DNA from: Candidatus Parachristensenella avicola | GTDB taxonomy: Bacteria > Bacillota > Clostridia > Christensenellales > UMGS416 | Direction of reading: 5' to 3' | Assembly: GCA_904420205.1 (NCBI GenBank) | Contig: CAJFUN010000015.1 | Span: forward strand, 1 to 64,000 | DNA: 64,000 nt | Part shown: piece after piece, positions 1 to 8,341 of the stretch | Layout of the letters: each line of letters starts with the position of its first letter | Position numbering within the stretch: position 1 is the first letter of the stretch | Notes under the pieces: generated by a model | Database searches by the model: none | Told to the model about the DNA's origin: nothing | What the model saw: the letters and a program-made list of their open reading frames with translations, nothing else | Position numbers and translations under genes: made by a program

Positions 1-65
1 AAGGTACAATTTATAAGACAGTGTAGCGACCTTAGACGATTTAACATCGAGAAGGGGGATGCACT

Positions 66-1325
66 GTGCATAGGATCAAGAAACAATTGCTGAGCCGGAT
101 TTCTTTCATTGCAGCCGTTATATTGGCTGCCAACTTGCTGCCGGTTTCTGCGATGGCGGTTGAGGAGTATGGCTACAATGAGGCGACAGCTTCGGGCCGC
201 CCCTATAATGGGACAAATTATGTTGCCATTACGGATATGATTTTTTCTGGCGTTTTCGTAACCGATGACGTTTCGGCCGATGGGGACGGTTATCTTTCTT
301 CACCCAATGCCGGTACGTATACGACAGTGAATGGAACGCACTTTGTGCTGAAGGGTGCTGACCGTGATTGGTATCAGGTCGACTACGACGCGGTATATAC
401 AGATATCCCGCTGAAGGAGCCTGTCGTCATCACAAAGGCAGAGCCCATCCTTACCATAACGGCAGAGCGCGTGGTTGAAGAGGGAGCGGCTTTCACGGTA
501 ACGGTGTCGATTGATAACCATTTTTCGTATATGGATGGACTGCCTGAGGCCAGTCAGATGATGATATCGGTGGATCATGCTGTACAAAAGCCCGGCACAA
601 CGGTGGAGCGGGTGGACAACCAGTATACCGCCACCTTCATTGCAACGGACGATCAGGCAGTAAAGCAGATGACGGTATCGGCTAATGTCTCGGAACAGGC
701 GATCAATTATCGTCAGCTTGCTACTCCGGTGCAGCAGACGGTTCAGGTCCAGCATCCGGTAGCCTTTTCCGCGGTGGATGCAGCCATTGCGAAGGCGGAA
801 GCTTTGGATCCCTCGCTGTTCCAGGATTTTTCAGCGGTAGAAAAGGCGATCAAGGCAGTAGATCGTGACAGCCAAGATCAGGAGGCCACCAATGCGATGG
901 CGCGGGCCATTGAAGAAGCGCTGGCACAGCTGACCTATAAGGCGGCCGATTATTCCGCGGTAGAAGCGGCAGTAAATCGTGCCAAGGCCCTGAAGGCGGA
1001 GGAATATCAGGATTTCTCCGCTGTGGAAGCGGCGCTGCAGGCAGTGGTCTATGGTTTGGATATCCGCAGCCAGGAAGAGGTAGATCGTATGGCGCAGGCC
1101 ATTGAAGCGGCAATCGCCGGGCTGGAGAAGGCTACCAGCACGACGACCAGTACGGAGACGGCAACACAGACCACGACGACCACGACAAGTACGACGACGG
1201 CCGTTTCCCCCAAGACAAGCGATCCGGCCAATATAGGGCTATATGCTCTTCTATTGGCTGTTGCTGGAGTGGGCGCAGTTGCGATGATGGCTGCGCGGCG
1301 CCAAAGCAGGCGGCATACCCGCTAA
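66..1325 (+). CDS. Secreted FIVAR-repeat protein with C-terminal membrane anchor
   Basis: A 419-residue exported protein with a GTG start, preceded by a GGGGG ribosome-binding site. Residues 1-31 form a signal peptide with a cleavage site after Ala-Met-Ala. A beta-rich middle part (about 100-230) is followed by two FIVAR-type three-helix repeats (about 235-290 and 294-355), each with the pattern FSAVEAAL...A..IEAAI..L. A Thr-rich linker (about 358-380), SPKTSD, one hydrophobic segment and a basic tail end the protein. The end resembles a sortase-sorted or membrane-retained wall protein, but SPKTSD lacks the usual LPxTG, so sorting is uncertain. FIVAR modules are common in surface adhesins and glycosidases; no catalytic domain is visible. 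Ligand and role are unknown. Confidence 0.8.
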   Translation: MHRIKKQLLSRISFIAAVILAANLLPVSAMAVEEYGYNEATASGRPYNGTNYVAITDMIFSGVFVTDDVSADGDGYLSSPNAGTYTTVNGTHFVLKGADRDWYQVDYDAVYTDIPLKEPVVITKAEPILTITAERVVEEGAAFTVTVSIDNHFSYMDGLPEASQMMISVDHAVQKPGTTVERVDNQYTATFIATDDQAVKQMTVSANVSEQAINYRQLATPVQQTVQVQHPVAFSAVDAAIAKAEALDPSLFQDFSAVEKAIKAVDRDSQDQEATNAMARAIEEALAQLTYKAADYSAVEAAVNRAKALKAEEYQDFSAVEAALQAVVYGLDIRSQEEVDRMAQAIEAAIAGLEKATSTTTSTETATQTTTTTTSTTTAVSPKTSDPANIGLYALLLAVAGVGAVAMMAARRQSRRHTR

Positions 1326-1386
1326 ACGGCGAAGCTGGCGTGACCCCGGCGATAGCGGCAAACGGATGCTGGATGCAGACTTAACA

Positions 1387-1414
1387 AGCCGGCCCTATAA
1401 GGGCCGGCTTTCTT
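1387..1414 (+). terminator. Rho-independent terminator after the FIVAR gene
   Basis: A perfect 10-bp stem (AGCCGGCCCT / AGGGCCGGCT) with a 3-base loop is followed by TTTCTT. It lies 60 bases after the stop of the surface-protein gene and separates it from the sugar operon. Confidence 0.75.
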
Positions 1415-1491
1415 ATGCTTTCCGGCAGGAATCGACAGAGATGGGCACGGTAAAAATCGCCTTAACCTATGGAAAAAAGAGAGGAGCCTTG

Positions 1492-1519
1492 TTGCATTTG
1501 CCTCCCAATATGATACAAT
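1492..1519 (+). promoter_or_regulatory. SigA-type promoter of the sugar operon
   Basis: TTGCAT (1492-1497), a 16-bp spacer and TACAAT (1514-1519) give a good housekeeping promoter. The cre-like operator begins two bases downstream of the -10 box, over the expected transcription start. Confidence 0.6.
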
Positions 1520-1520
1520 G

Positions 1521-1535
1521 ATGGAAACGCTTACA
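1521..1535 (+). promoter_or_regulatory. CcpA cre site (or LacI-family operator)
   Basis: ATGGAAACGCTTACA matches the degenerate Gram-positive cre consensus WTGNAANCGNWNNCW at every defined position and has the central CG dyad. Its place just after the -10 box suggests repression by roadblock or by blocking initiation. A local LacI-family regulator could bind the same kind of palindrome, but none is encoded nearby. Confidence 0.7.
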
Positions 1536-1552
1536 TGAAGGGAGCATTTGCC

Positions 1553-2401
1553 ATGGCTTTTGTGCTGTCGGCTTTTGCCGATGAGATCGATTCTGCGTTG
1601 GATACGCAGATACGCGTGCTGCAGCAGGCCGGTATCCGGTATGTGGAATACCGGTCGGGTGATGGCAAGAACATATCCGATCACAGCCTGCGGGAGGCCG
1701 AAGAAGCAGCGCGGCGCTTGCATGACGCGGGTCTTGCGCTATCGGCCTTGGGCTCTCCCATAGGCAAGGTGGATGTATCCGCGCCTTTTGCGCCCCATCT
1801 GGATCTTTTCCGGCATACCTTGGATCTGGCGGAAGCGATGCAGGCACCTTATATCCGGATCTTCAGCTTTTTTATGCCGCAGGGGGAGGATCCCTCGCGC
1901 TATCGGAGTCAGGTAATGGATCGCATGAGTGCCTTTGCCGAAGCGGCGGAGGGCCGGCCGGTTACGTTGCTGCATGAGAACGAAAAAGAGATATATGGCG
2001 ACGTGCCGGAACGGTGTCTTGACATTTTGCAGACGGTAAACAGCCCGAAGCTGCGGGCAACCTATGATTTTTCCAATTTTGTGCAGTGTGGCTGCGACAA
2101 TTTGGCTGCTTGGCGTCTTCTGCAGGAACAAGTGGTCTATTTTCACCTGAAGGATTCGGTATATAGCGGCAAGCATGGCCAACGAGACCGCGGGTTGGAA
2201 GTGACCGGCAACGGCCACCGGCCTGTGGGAGAGGGGGACGGCTGTTGCCTGGAGATTTTAAGGCAGGCGCAGGAGCGAGGATTTGAGGGCTTTGCAAGCG
2301 TGGAGCCCCATTTGGGCGAAGAATACGGCGACAACGGCGAAACGCGCTTCCTGGTGGCGGCGCGGGCCGCCCGGGCGCTGCTGGATCAAATAAAAAGATG
2401 A
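1553..2401 (+). CDS. Sugar phosphate isomerase/epimerase, TIM barrel (xylose isomerase-like)
   Basis: A 282-residue AP_endonuc_2/xylose isomerase-like TIM barrel, probably interconverting ketose and epimer forms of a sugar or inositol derivative. The opening FADEID and the expected metal-ligand strands are present: Glu in LLHENE, Asp in TYDFSNF, His in YFHLKD and Glu in SVEPHLG. An in-frame ATG at 1535 lies inside the cre site and upstream of the Shine-Dalgarno AAGGGAG (1538-1544), so 1553 is the better start. It is first in an operon with two Gfo/Idh/MocA dehydrogenases, 10 bases upstream of the next gene. The substrate cannot be told from sequence; a rare sugar or cyclitol is likely. Confidence 0.85.
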   Translation: MAFVLSAFADEIDSALDTQIRVLQQAGIRYVEYRSGDGKNISDHSLREAEEAARRLHDAGLALSALGSPIGKVDVSAPFAPHLDLFRHTLDLAEAMQAPYIRIFSFFMPQGEDPSRYRSQVMDRMSAFAEAAEGRPVTLLHENEKEIYGDVPERCLDILQTVNSPKLRATYDFSNFVQCGCDNLAAWRLLQEQVVYFHLKDSVYSGKHGQRDRGLEVTGNGHRPVGEGDGCCLEILRQAQERGFEGFASVEPHLGEEYGDNGETRFLVAARAARALLDQIKR

Positions 2402-2411
2402 GGAGCAAAAC

Positions 2412-3458
2412 ATGAAAAAGGTGCGTTGCGCGGTTGTGGGATTGGGAGCCATTGGGCCGACTCATGTGGAGGCCATCGCCCATTTGGAGGAGACAGAACT
2501 GGTTGCGGTTTGCGATATCGTCAAGGAGAAGGCCGAAACCATGGCAGCTCAGCACGGCTGCAAGGCTTATGACGACTTTGATACCATGCTTCAGGATCCG
2601 GATATTGATTTGGTGCATATCTGCCTGCCCAGTGGAATGCATGCCGAATTCGGCATCCGTGCGGCCAAGGCTGGCAAGCATGTGCTGGTAGAAAAGCCCA
2701 TTGATGTAACGCTGGAGGCGGCCCAGCGCCTGGTGGACGCCTGTCATGAGGCGGGCGTCGTGCTCTCCTGCATTTCCCAGCATCGTTTTGACCCTGATTT
2801 TGTGAAAGCTAAAGAAGGGCTTGACCAGGGGCTGTTCGGCAAGCCGGTCTTTGGAGGATCGTATACCAAGTGGTATCGTTCCCAGCAGTATTATGATAGC
2901 GGCGACTGGCGCGGCACTTGGGAGCTGGACGGCGGCGGCGCCCTTATGAATCAGAGCGTGCACTATGTGGATATGGTACAGTATCTGGTGGGCGAAGTAG
3001 AAGAGGTGACGGCTTATACCGGCTGCCTGGCGCACGAGCGAATTGAAGTGGAGGATACCGCCACGGCAATCCTGAAATTCAAAAACGGCGCCTTGGGTAC
3101 GCTGGAGGGCCATACGGTGGCAATCCCAGGATTCCACACCCGGCTGGACGTATATGGTACCGAGGGCAGCTTTATCATTGAAAATGACAAGCTGCGCGAA
3201 TGGCGGCCCAAGGATACCATCGGGGAGGGCGGATTTTATGGCGAGGTGCGTGATGCCGACCGGCAGCAATCGGGCGATACCGGTGCCGGCAGCGCCGCCA
3301 TTGCCGGCAGTTCACACCAGCGGCAGATTCAGAATGTGGCTCAGGCAATCATGACCGGTGGCCGTCCGGCCATTACCGGTGAGGATGCGATGAAGCCGCT
3401 GGCCATCGTGCTGGCTGTATATCGTTCCGCCCAAGAAGGGCACGCGGTTAAACTGTAG
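2412..3458 (+). CDS. Gfo/Idh/MocA-family NAD(P)-dependent oxidoreductase
   Basis: A 348-residue soluble dehydrogenase. The N-terminal Rossmann fold has the nucleotide-binding loop GLGAIGPTH (from about residue 10), followed by the family's EKP motif (VLVEKPID, about residues 92-99), whose Lys takes part in catalysis. The C-terminal alpha/beta domain contains the LDGGGALMNQSVHYVDM segment, with a His typical of the active site. Such enzymes oxidise or reduce sugars, inositols and their derivatives. It is the middle gene of a tight operon with an isomerase and a second family member. The specific substrate is not inferable. Confidence 0.88.
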   Translation: MKKVRCAVVGLGAIGPTHVEAIAHLEETELVAVCDIVKEKAETMAAQHGCKAYDDFDTMLQDPDIDLVHICLPSGMHAEFGIRAAKAGKHVLVEKPIDVTLEAAQRLVDACHEAGVVLSCISQHRFDPDFVKAKEGLDQGLFGKPVFGGSYTKWYRSQQYYDSGDWRGTWELDGGGALMNQSVHYVDMVQYLVGEVEEVTAYTGCLAHERIEVEDTATAILKFKNGALGTLEGHTVAIPGFHTRLDVYGTEGSFIIENDKLREWRPKDTIGEGGFYGEVRDADRQQSGDTGAGSAAIAGSSHQRQIQNVAQAIMTGGRPAITGEDAMKPLAIVLAVYRSAQEGHAVKL

Positions 3459-3470
3459 GAGGACGAGACA

Positions 3471-4487
3471 TTGAAGACGTTACGAGCAGCCATCATCGGC
3501 TGCGGCGGGATTCATCATGTTCATGCCAAAACGCTGGCAGACATCCCGGGCGTGGAGCTGATAGCGGTATGCGATACGAAGCCGGAGCGGGCGGAGGCCT
3601 CTGCCAAGGCATATGGCGCTCGGGCTTATACGCGCGCGGAAGATATCTATGCCCTGCCGGATGTGGACGTCGTGCATATTACTACCCCCCATTACCTGCA
3701 TGCGGCCATGACGATTTCAGCCCTTCAGGCAGGAAAATATGTGCTATGCGAAAAACCGATGGCCACCAGCTGCGCCGACGCTAAGGCAATGATTGCGGCT
3801 AGTGGCGGGCGGCTGGGGATCATATTCCAGAACCGGTATAACGCGGCATCTGAACGGCTGAAGCAAATCGTTACCGGCGGCGAATACGGTGCGCTGATCT
3901 GTATTCGCGGCCAGGTAACTTGGATCCGGACGCCGGACTATTACAGCGACGACTGGCATGGACGCAAGGCCTTAGAGGGGGGCGGCGTCATGATGAACCA
4001 GGCTATCCATACGCTGGATCTGGTGCAGTGGCTGGCCGGTCCAGCCTTGACGGTGACGGGCCAGATCAATACCCAGGCATTGGCGGGCGTGATCGAGGTG
4101 GAGGATACGGCCCAATTCCGCATTCGCTTCGCCAACGGCGCGATCGGCATCTTCTACGCGACCACCGGATACGGCGTGGACGATGAGATAGAGGTTGAGG
4201 TGGTCATGGAAAAAGGCGTGTTCTGGCTGCGGGGCGATCAGCTTTACCGCAGGCCCCACGGCCAGGAGCTGGAGATGATTTGCCGCAATGAGCGCCTAAT
4301 CCCCAAGGGGAAGGATTATTGGGGGACCGGCCACCTGAAACAGATTGCCGACTATTATGACGCGATCCGCAACAATCGTCCGATCCGGATTGACGGCCGG
4401 GAAGGATATGCGGCGCTTTCGATTGTGCAGGCGCTATACCGGTCTGCGGAGGCTGGCGGTGTTGAAACGGCGATAGAGCAGCTTTAG
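3471..4487 (+). CDS. Gfo/Idh/MocA-family oxidoreductase, second copy
   Basis: A 338-residue paralogue-like dehydrogenase, starting with TTG behind AGGAGG (3457-3462). It shows a Rossmann loop GCGGIHHVH near residue 10, an EKP motif (VLCEKPMAT, about residues 93-101) and the EGGGVMMNQAIHTLDLVQ segment carrying the presumed catalytic His. Only 12 bases separate it from the preceding dehydrogenase, so the two are probably cotranscribed. Two different dehydrogenases plus an isomerase suggest stepwise oxidation, epimerisation and reduction of one sugar. A terminator follows at 4511. Confidence 0.87.
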   Translation: MKTLRAAIIGCGGIHHVHAKTLADIPGVELIAVCDTKPERAEASAKAYGARAYTRAEDIYALPDVDVVHITTPHYLHAAMTISALQAGKYVLCEKPMATSCADAKAMIAASGGRLGIIFQNRYNAASERLKQIVTGGEYGALICIRGQVTWIRTPDYYSDDWHGRKALEGGGVMMNQAIHTLDLVQWLAGPALTVTGQINTQALAGVIEVEDTAQFRIRFANGAIGIFYATTGYGVDDEIEVEVVMEKGVFWLRGDQLYRRPHGQELEMICRNERLIPKGKDYWGTGHLKQIADYYDAIRNNRPIRIDGREGYAALSIVQALYRSAEAGGVETAIEQL

Positions 4488-4510
4488 CGGGAACCAATCC
4501 TTTATTTGAT

Positions 4511-4545
4511 GGCGGGGTAATCAGCCTCGCCTTTTTATTTTTTTT
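4511..4545 (+). terminator. Terminator of the sugar operon
   Basis: GGCGGGG pairs with CCTCGCC (one G-U pair) across a 7-base loop and is followed by TTTTTATTTTTTTT. The 170 bases from here to murA show no other clear feature. Confidence 0.75.
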
Positions 4546-4716
4546 GCATGCCATTGCATATTGCGTATTTCGGGGTAAATGCAGAGGATTGTTTGCGGCA
4601 TTTGCCAACGCTGCCAGCAAACCGATAGCGTTGCCATCAATCCTCGGGGATGATACGTGCGCCACCGAGACACAATGACCGTGCGGCTGAAGAATGCCGG
4701 AGAAAGGATGAGGGTC

Positions 4717-5970
4717 ATGTGGCGATATAAGGTGGAAAAAAGTCCGCCTCTGCACGGCACGGTAGGGGCAAGCATTTCCAAAAACAGCGTTTTGCCGTTG
4801 ATGGCGGCCTGCCTACTGACGGACGAGGACGTGGTGCTCTCCCATGTGCCCCGGCTGCAGGATGTCTGGGCCATGGGCGAGTTGCTGGAGGCCCTTGGCG
4901 TAGAGGTTGCTTATGAGGGCGAGGGTGTACGCCTGCGCTGCCGGCAGGGCAGGCCTACTGCCGCGCCCTTGCATTTAACGCGCCAGTTACGGGCTTCCTT
5001 CATCGTGCTGGGCCCGTTGGCGGCGCGTTTTGGCGAAGCCTTTGTCCCGCTGCCAGGAGGTTGTGGGATCGGGGCGCGGCCTGTGGACCTGCACTTAAAG
5101 GGCCTCAGCCAGATGGGGGCGGAAATTACCAGCGATCATGGCGGCATTGCCTGCCGGGGAAGGCTTCAGGGCGCCCATATATACCTGGATTATCCTAGCG
5201 TAGGGTGTACGGAAAACCTGATGATGGCGGCCAGCCTGGCACAGGGGAAGACGGTGCTCTACAATGCGGCCCGGGAACCGGAGATCGTGGATTTGGCCGG
5301 CATTCTGAACGCGATGGGCGGCTGCGTGACAGGCGCTGGCACCGGTACACTGTGCATCGAAGGGCGGTGTACCCTCTCGGGAACAGTCTACCGACCGATA
5401 ACGGATCGGATCGAGGCGGGCACCTACCTGTACGGCGCGGCGATCACCCGTGGCGACGTACGGGTCAACCATATCCTGCCGCAGTATCTGCAGCCGGTCA
5501 TTGCCAAGCTTCGGCTCGCCGGCGCTGATGTTTGGGAGGGGGCGGATTGGGTTCGCGTACGGGCCGCGGAACGGCCGCACTCGGTGGATCTGCAAACGCT
5601 TCCATGGCCGGGATTTCCCACCGATATGCAGTCTGCCGCCATGGTAACGGCCTGCATGGCGGACGGAACCAGCTTAATCACCGAGACGGTATTTGAAAAC
5701 CGGTTTAGACTGGCGCCGGAATTGGTGCGCATGGGCGCTTCGGTGCGGGTACAGGGCAATACCGCCGTCGTAGAAGGAATCCCCTGGCTTAAAGCAGCCC
5801 AGGTGGAGGCGCCCGACTTGCGGGCAGGAGCCGCGCTGGTGCTGGCGGCCTTAGGGGCGGAGGGCGTTTCCACCATCGTGGACAGCGGCCATATCTGCCG
5901 GGGATACGAGGACCTGCCGGGAAAGCTGGCGGCGCTGGGCGCGCCGATTGAGGCCGTACAGCTATCATAA
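4717..5970 (+). CDS. murA: UDP-N-acetylglucosamine 1-carboxyvinyltransferase
   Basis: This is the first committed step of peptidoglycan synthesis: enolpyruvate transfer from PEP to UDP-GlcNAc. The paired Lys-Asn of the substrate site is in SISKNSVLP (about residues 18-26). The PEP-binding catalytic Cys is in LPGGCGIGARPVDLH (about residue 115), so the fosfomycin target residue is intact. The family's C-terminal RGYEDLPGKL is present. In-frame starts at 4657 and 4708 exist; 4717 is chosen because GGAGAAAGG lies 9 bases upstream and the resulting 417 residues is the usual length. The gene order murA-spoIID-spoIIQ-spoIIID-mbl matches Bacillus, where this copy is murAA. Confidence 0.95.
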   Translation: MWRYKVEKSPPLHGTVGASISKNSVLPLMAACLLTDEDVVLSHVPRLQDVWAMGELLEALGVEVAYEGEGVRLRCRQGRPTAAPLHLTRQLRASFIVLGPLAARFGEAFVPLPGGCGIGARPVDLHLKGLSQMGAEITSDHGGIACRGRLQGAHIYLDYPSVGCTENLMMAASLAQGKTVLYNAAREPEIVDLAGILNAMGGCVTGAGTGTLCIEGRCTLSGTVYRPITDRIEAGTYLYGAAITRGDVRVNHILPQYLQPVIAKLRLAGADVWEGADWVRVRAAERPHSVDLQTLPWPGFPTDMQSAAMVTACMADGTSLITETVFENRFRLAPELVRMGASVRVQGNTAVVEGIPWLKAAQVEAPDLRAGAALVLAALGAEGVSTIVDSGHICRGYEDLPGKLAALGAPIEAVQLS

Positions 5971-5982
5971 AAAATCATTCAG

Positions 5983-6012
5983 GTATAATACACCACCCGC
6001 CGTGCATACTGT
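5983..6012 (+). promoter_or_regulatory. Candidate SigE promoter of spoIID
   Basis: GTATAAT (5983-5989), a 15-bp spacer and CATACTGT (6005-6012) resemble the SigE pattern KMATATT-N14/15-CATAYAMT. SpoIID is a SigE-dependent mother-cell gene in Bacillus, so the placement fits. The -35 and -10 each deviate from consensus. Confidence 0.5.
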
Positions 6013-6041
6013 GGCTCAGCACAGGTTGGGAGGGACAAACC

Positions 6042-7094
6042 GTGAAACGCATGTATCGAACCGTACGCAGGCCAGGACCGCCGCCGGCGCTCTTGGCCGT
6101 ACTGGTGCTGGCGCTGATGGCTGTCATGCTGTATCATCCCCAGGACCGCTCTGACAATTCGCAAGCCGACATAGGCGCGACGGAACCACCGGAACCAGCC
6201 GTGGAGGCCACGCTGATTCCACCGCAGCAAGCCACAGGACAAGCGGCGAGCTATCATGCACCGGATATCCGGGTATACGATCCGGAAGGACATAAGCTTT
6301 TGACCATGAGCCTGGAGGAATACGTCGTGCGCGTGGTTGCAGCGGAAATGCCGGCCAGCTATGAAAGCGAGGCCCTAAAGGCTCAAGCCGTGGCGGCCCG
6401 CACGCTGACGGTCTATAAAATGCAGCATGGCGGCTGCTCTAAAGCGGAGGGCGCCGATGTATGCGCCGATCACGGACATTGTCAAGCTTACTGCTCTGAA
6501 GCCAATATGCGTGAAAAGTGGGGAGACGATACGCAGCAATATTTGGATAAAATTCTTTCAGCGGTCGAAGAAACGGCAGGTGAAATCATTTGCTATCAGG
6601 ACGAGCCCATCGAGGTGTTCTACCACGCCCAAAGCGCAGGAGCCACAGAACGGCTTGAGAACGTTTTTAGCGGCTCAGAGCCCTATTTGATCAGCGTGTC
6701 TTCTACAGAGAAGGTAGAGCCCGTTCAGGAGGCGCTGGATGCCGATGAGGTAGTCCGGCGCATCAACACTGCATACCCCAAGGCGCAGCTTTCCGCCGAA
6801 AAGCTCCGTACGCAGATCGAAGTAACAGCCAGCAATGAGAGTGGGCGCGTGGCCCAGGTTCGCATGGGCGGCGCTACGCTGACTGGGGTAGAGGTGCGTC
6901 GGGTGTTGGGCCTCCGCTCGGCGCAGTTTACCGTATCGTTTTCTGGGGACACCGTAATTTTTACCACCTTCGGATATGGTCACGGCGTTGGGATGAGCCA
7001 GGCAGGTGCACAGTCTATGGCGGGGCAGGGCGAAGATTATGTTGAGATTTTAACCCATTATTATCCGGGCACCTGCATCCAAACGCTTACCTAA
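6042..7094 (+). CDS. spoIID: Stage II sporulation protein D, lytic transglycosylase
   Basis: SpoIID is the mother-cell enzyme that cleaves denuded glycan strands to drive engulfment. The 350-residue protein starts with GTG behind GGGAGGG and has one N-terminal membrane anchor (about residues 18-34). The SpoIID domain contains SLEEYVVRVVAAEMP with the catalytic Glu in the EMP motif, then ALKAQAVAARTLTVYK, a Cys-rich segment near 130-155 (four Cys) and the C-terminal GYGHGVGMSQAGAQ motif. It lies between murA and spoIIQ. A candidate SigE promoter lies 30 bases upstream. Confidence 0.95.
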   Translation: MKRMYRTVRRPGPPPALLAVLVLALMAVMLYHPQDRSDNSQADIGATEPPEPAVEATLIPPQQATGQAASYHAPDIRVYDPEGHKLLTMSLEEYVVRVVAAEMPASYESEALKAQAVAARTLTVYKMQHGGCSKAEGADVCADHGHCQAYCSEANMREKWGDDTQQYLDKILSAVEETAGEIICYQDEPIEVFYHAQSAGATERLENVFSGSEPYLISVSSTEKVEPVQEALDADEVVRRINTAYPKAQLSAEKLRTQIEVTASNESGRVAQVRMGGATLTGVEVRRVLGLRSAQFTVSFSGDTVIFTTFGYGHGVGMSQAGAQSMAGQGEDYVEILTHYYPGTCIQTLT

Positions 7095-7108
7095 TGCTTC
7101 CAATCGGG

Positions 7109-7137
7109 GTATAAAATACTAATGATGGGTCATACTT
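7109..7137 (+). promoter_or_regulatory. Candidate SigF/SigG-type promoter of spoIIQ
   Basis: GTATA (7109-7113), a 17-bp spacer and CATACTT (7131-7137) fit the forespore pattern GHATR-N17/18-CATNHTA with a mismatch only at the last base. SpoIIQ is made in the forespore under SigF in Bacillus, which supports the reading. Confidence 0.55.
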
Positions 7138-7155
7138 CCCTCGGAGGTGTGAACC

Positions 7156-7848
7156 ATGAATACGAATCACGAACGCTATCGTCATTACGCCCGGGCGTTC
7201 AGGCGGTTTTTCCGCCGCAACGGCGCAATCTGCGCGGCAGGAGCATGCGCCCTAATGGTGGGCGCGGTGTTTGCCGTATCCACCCTGCGCAACGGACAGC
7301 CAGAGCCTACCACGCCCACCATCCCCACGGCGCCCGGTCAGGCACTGGTCAGCCAGCAGGCCCTTCAGCAGCCCCAACAGACTAGCCCAACATCCTTGAC
7401 AACGACCTCGCCGGCCGCTACGCAGCCACAAGAGCAGGGGTTCAAGATGATTTGGCCGGTCAAGGGGGAAATCCAAATGGAATATGCCAAGGATAAGTTG
7501 ATCTTTCAGCCGACCCTGGGCCAGTGGGCCGCGCATCCTGCGCTGGATATACAAGCCCAGCTGGGCGCCGACGTCGTAGCGGCCATGCAGGGCCGCGTAG
7601 AGACGGTTCGGGAAGATAAAATGCTGGGCAAAACGGTTGTCCTTTTACATGAAGATGGATGGAGAAGCTACTATTGCTCGCTGCAAACCATCGATGTAAC
7701 GGTCGGCGATACGCTAAAGGCCGGCGAGAAGCTGGGTACGGTGGGGCAAAGCGCGCTGGAGGAGGTTAGCCAGGGCAGCCATTTGCATTTCGTGCTGGAG
7801 CGGGAAGGCGAAACCGCAAACCCGCTAGATTATCTGCCGGCGCAGTAG
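7156..7848 (+). CDS. spoIIQ: SpoIIQ-like M23 (LytM) protein of the engulfment channel
   Basis: A 230-residue bitopic protein with an N-terminal membrane segment (about residues 29-45), a Pro/Gln/Thr-rich linker and a C-terminal LytM/M23 domain. SpoIIQ pairs with mother-cell SpoIIIAH across the intermembrane space. Metal-site residues are largely kept: HPALD (His and Asp) near residue 132 and HLHF (HxH) near 211. The internal YxHL motif of active peptidases reads YYCSL here, so the middle His is absent. Clostridial SpoIIQ proteins can keep a zinc site that the Bacillus protein has lost; whether this one is active is open. Context (spoIID upstream, spoIIID downstream) supports the name. Confidence 0.85.
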   Translation: MNTNHERYRHYARAFRRFFRRNGAICAAGACALMVGAVFAVSTLRNGQPEPTTPTIPTAPGQALVSQQALQQPQQTSPTSLTTTSPAATQPQEQGFKMIWPVKGEIQMEYAKDKLIFQPTLGQWAAHPALDIQAQLGADVVAAMQGRVETVREDKMLGKTVVLLHEDGWRSYYCSLQTIDVTVGDTLKAGEKLGTVGQSALEEVSQGSHLHFVLEREGETANPLDYLPAQ

Positions 7849-7860
7849 GCGTGCGCCGAA

Positions 7861-7892
7861 GCCTCGGAACGATTATCCGGGGCTGTTTTTTT
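7861..7892 (+). terminator. Terminator after spoIIQ
   Basis: GCCTCGGA pairs with TCCGGGGC (G-U included) over a 7-base loop, followed by TGTTTTTTT. It separates spoIIQ from spoIIID. Confidence 0.75.
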
Positions 7893-7997
7893 ATGCCTCT
7901 GTGCTGAGCTTGGGATCATAGCGTGATTTCTTACGCCTGGTATGGCCGGCCCTTTTCCATCATATATATGTAAAAAACCAGATGGGGGAGGAGCATC

Positions 7998-8261
7998 ATG
8001 CAGGAATATATTAAAGAGCGCTGCCAAGCTATAGGCCTCTATATTGTGGAGACAGGCGCAACCGTACGGCAGGCCGCGGCGCAGTTTGGCATTTCAAAAT
8101 CATCGGTCCATAAGGACATGGTGCAGCGGTTGCCGCAGATTAATAGCCAATTGGCCGGCGACGTGGCAAAAGTGCTGGAAAAGAATATGGCCGAACGGCA
8201 TATTCGCGGTGGATATGCCACCTATTTAAAGTATCATCATGAGGAACGGGAGGCTCGGTGA
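7998..8261 (+). CDS. spoIIID: Sporulation transcriptional regulator SpoIIID
   Basis: An 87-residue DNA-binding protein of the mother-cell cascade, which activates and represses many SigE genes. The helix-turn-helix lies around residues 20-42 (ATVRQAAAQFGISKSSVHKD). The conserved RLPQINSQLAGDVAKVL and HIRGGYATYLKY segments follow, with the basic C-terminal helix region that SpoIIID uses for minor-groove contact. GGGGGAGGAG precedes the ATG. It sits just upstream of mbl, the same order as in Bacillus. Confidence 0.95.
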   Translation: MQEYIKERCQAIGLYIVETGATVRQAAAQFGISKSSVHKDMVQRLPQINSQLAGDVAKVLEKNMAERHIRGGYATYLKYHHEEREAR

Positions 8262-8271
8262 CGCCGAAGGT

Positions 8272-8300
8272 TTGACGGCCGAAATTCGCTATGCTACAAT
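8272..8300 (+). promoter_or_regulatory. SigA-type promoter of mbl
   Basis: TTGACG, a 17-bp spacer and TACAAT lie 42 bases upstream of the mbl start. This gives mbl a vegetative promoter separate from spoIIID. Confidence 0.65.
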
Positions 8301-8341
8301 GACAGCTAAAGGATGTGGCAGGCGAGGGAGGCTTGTAAAGA

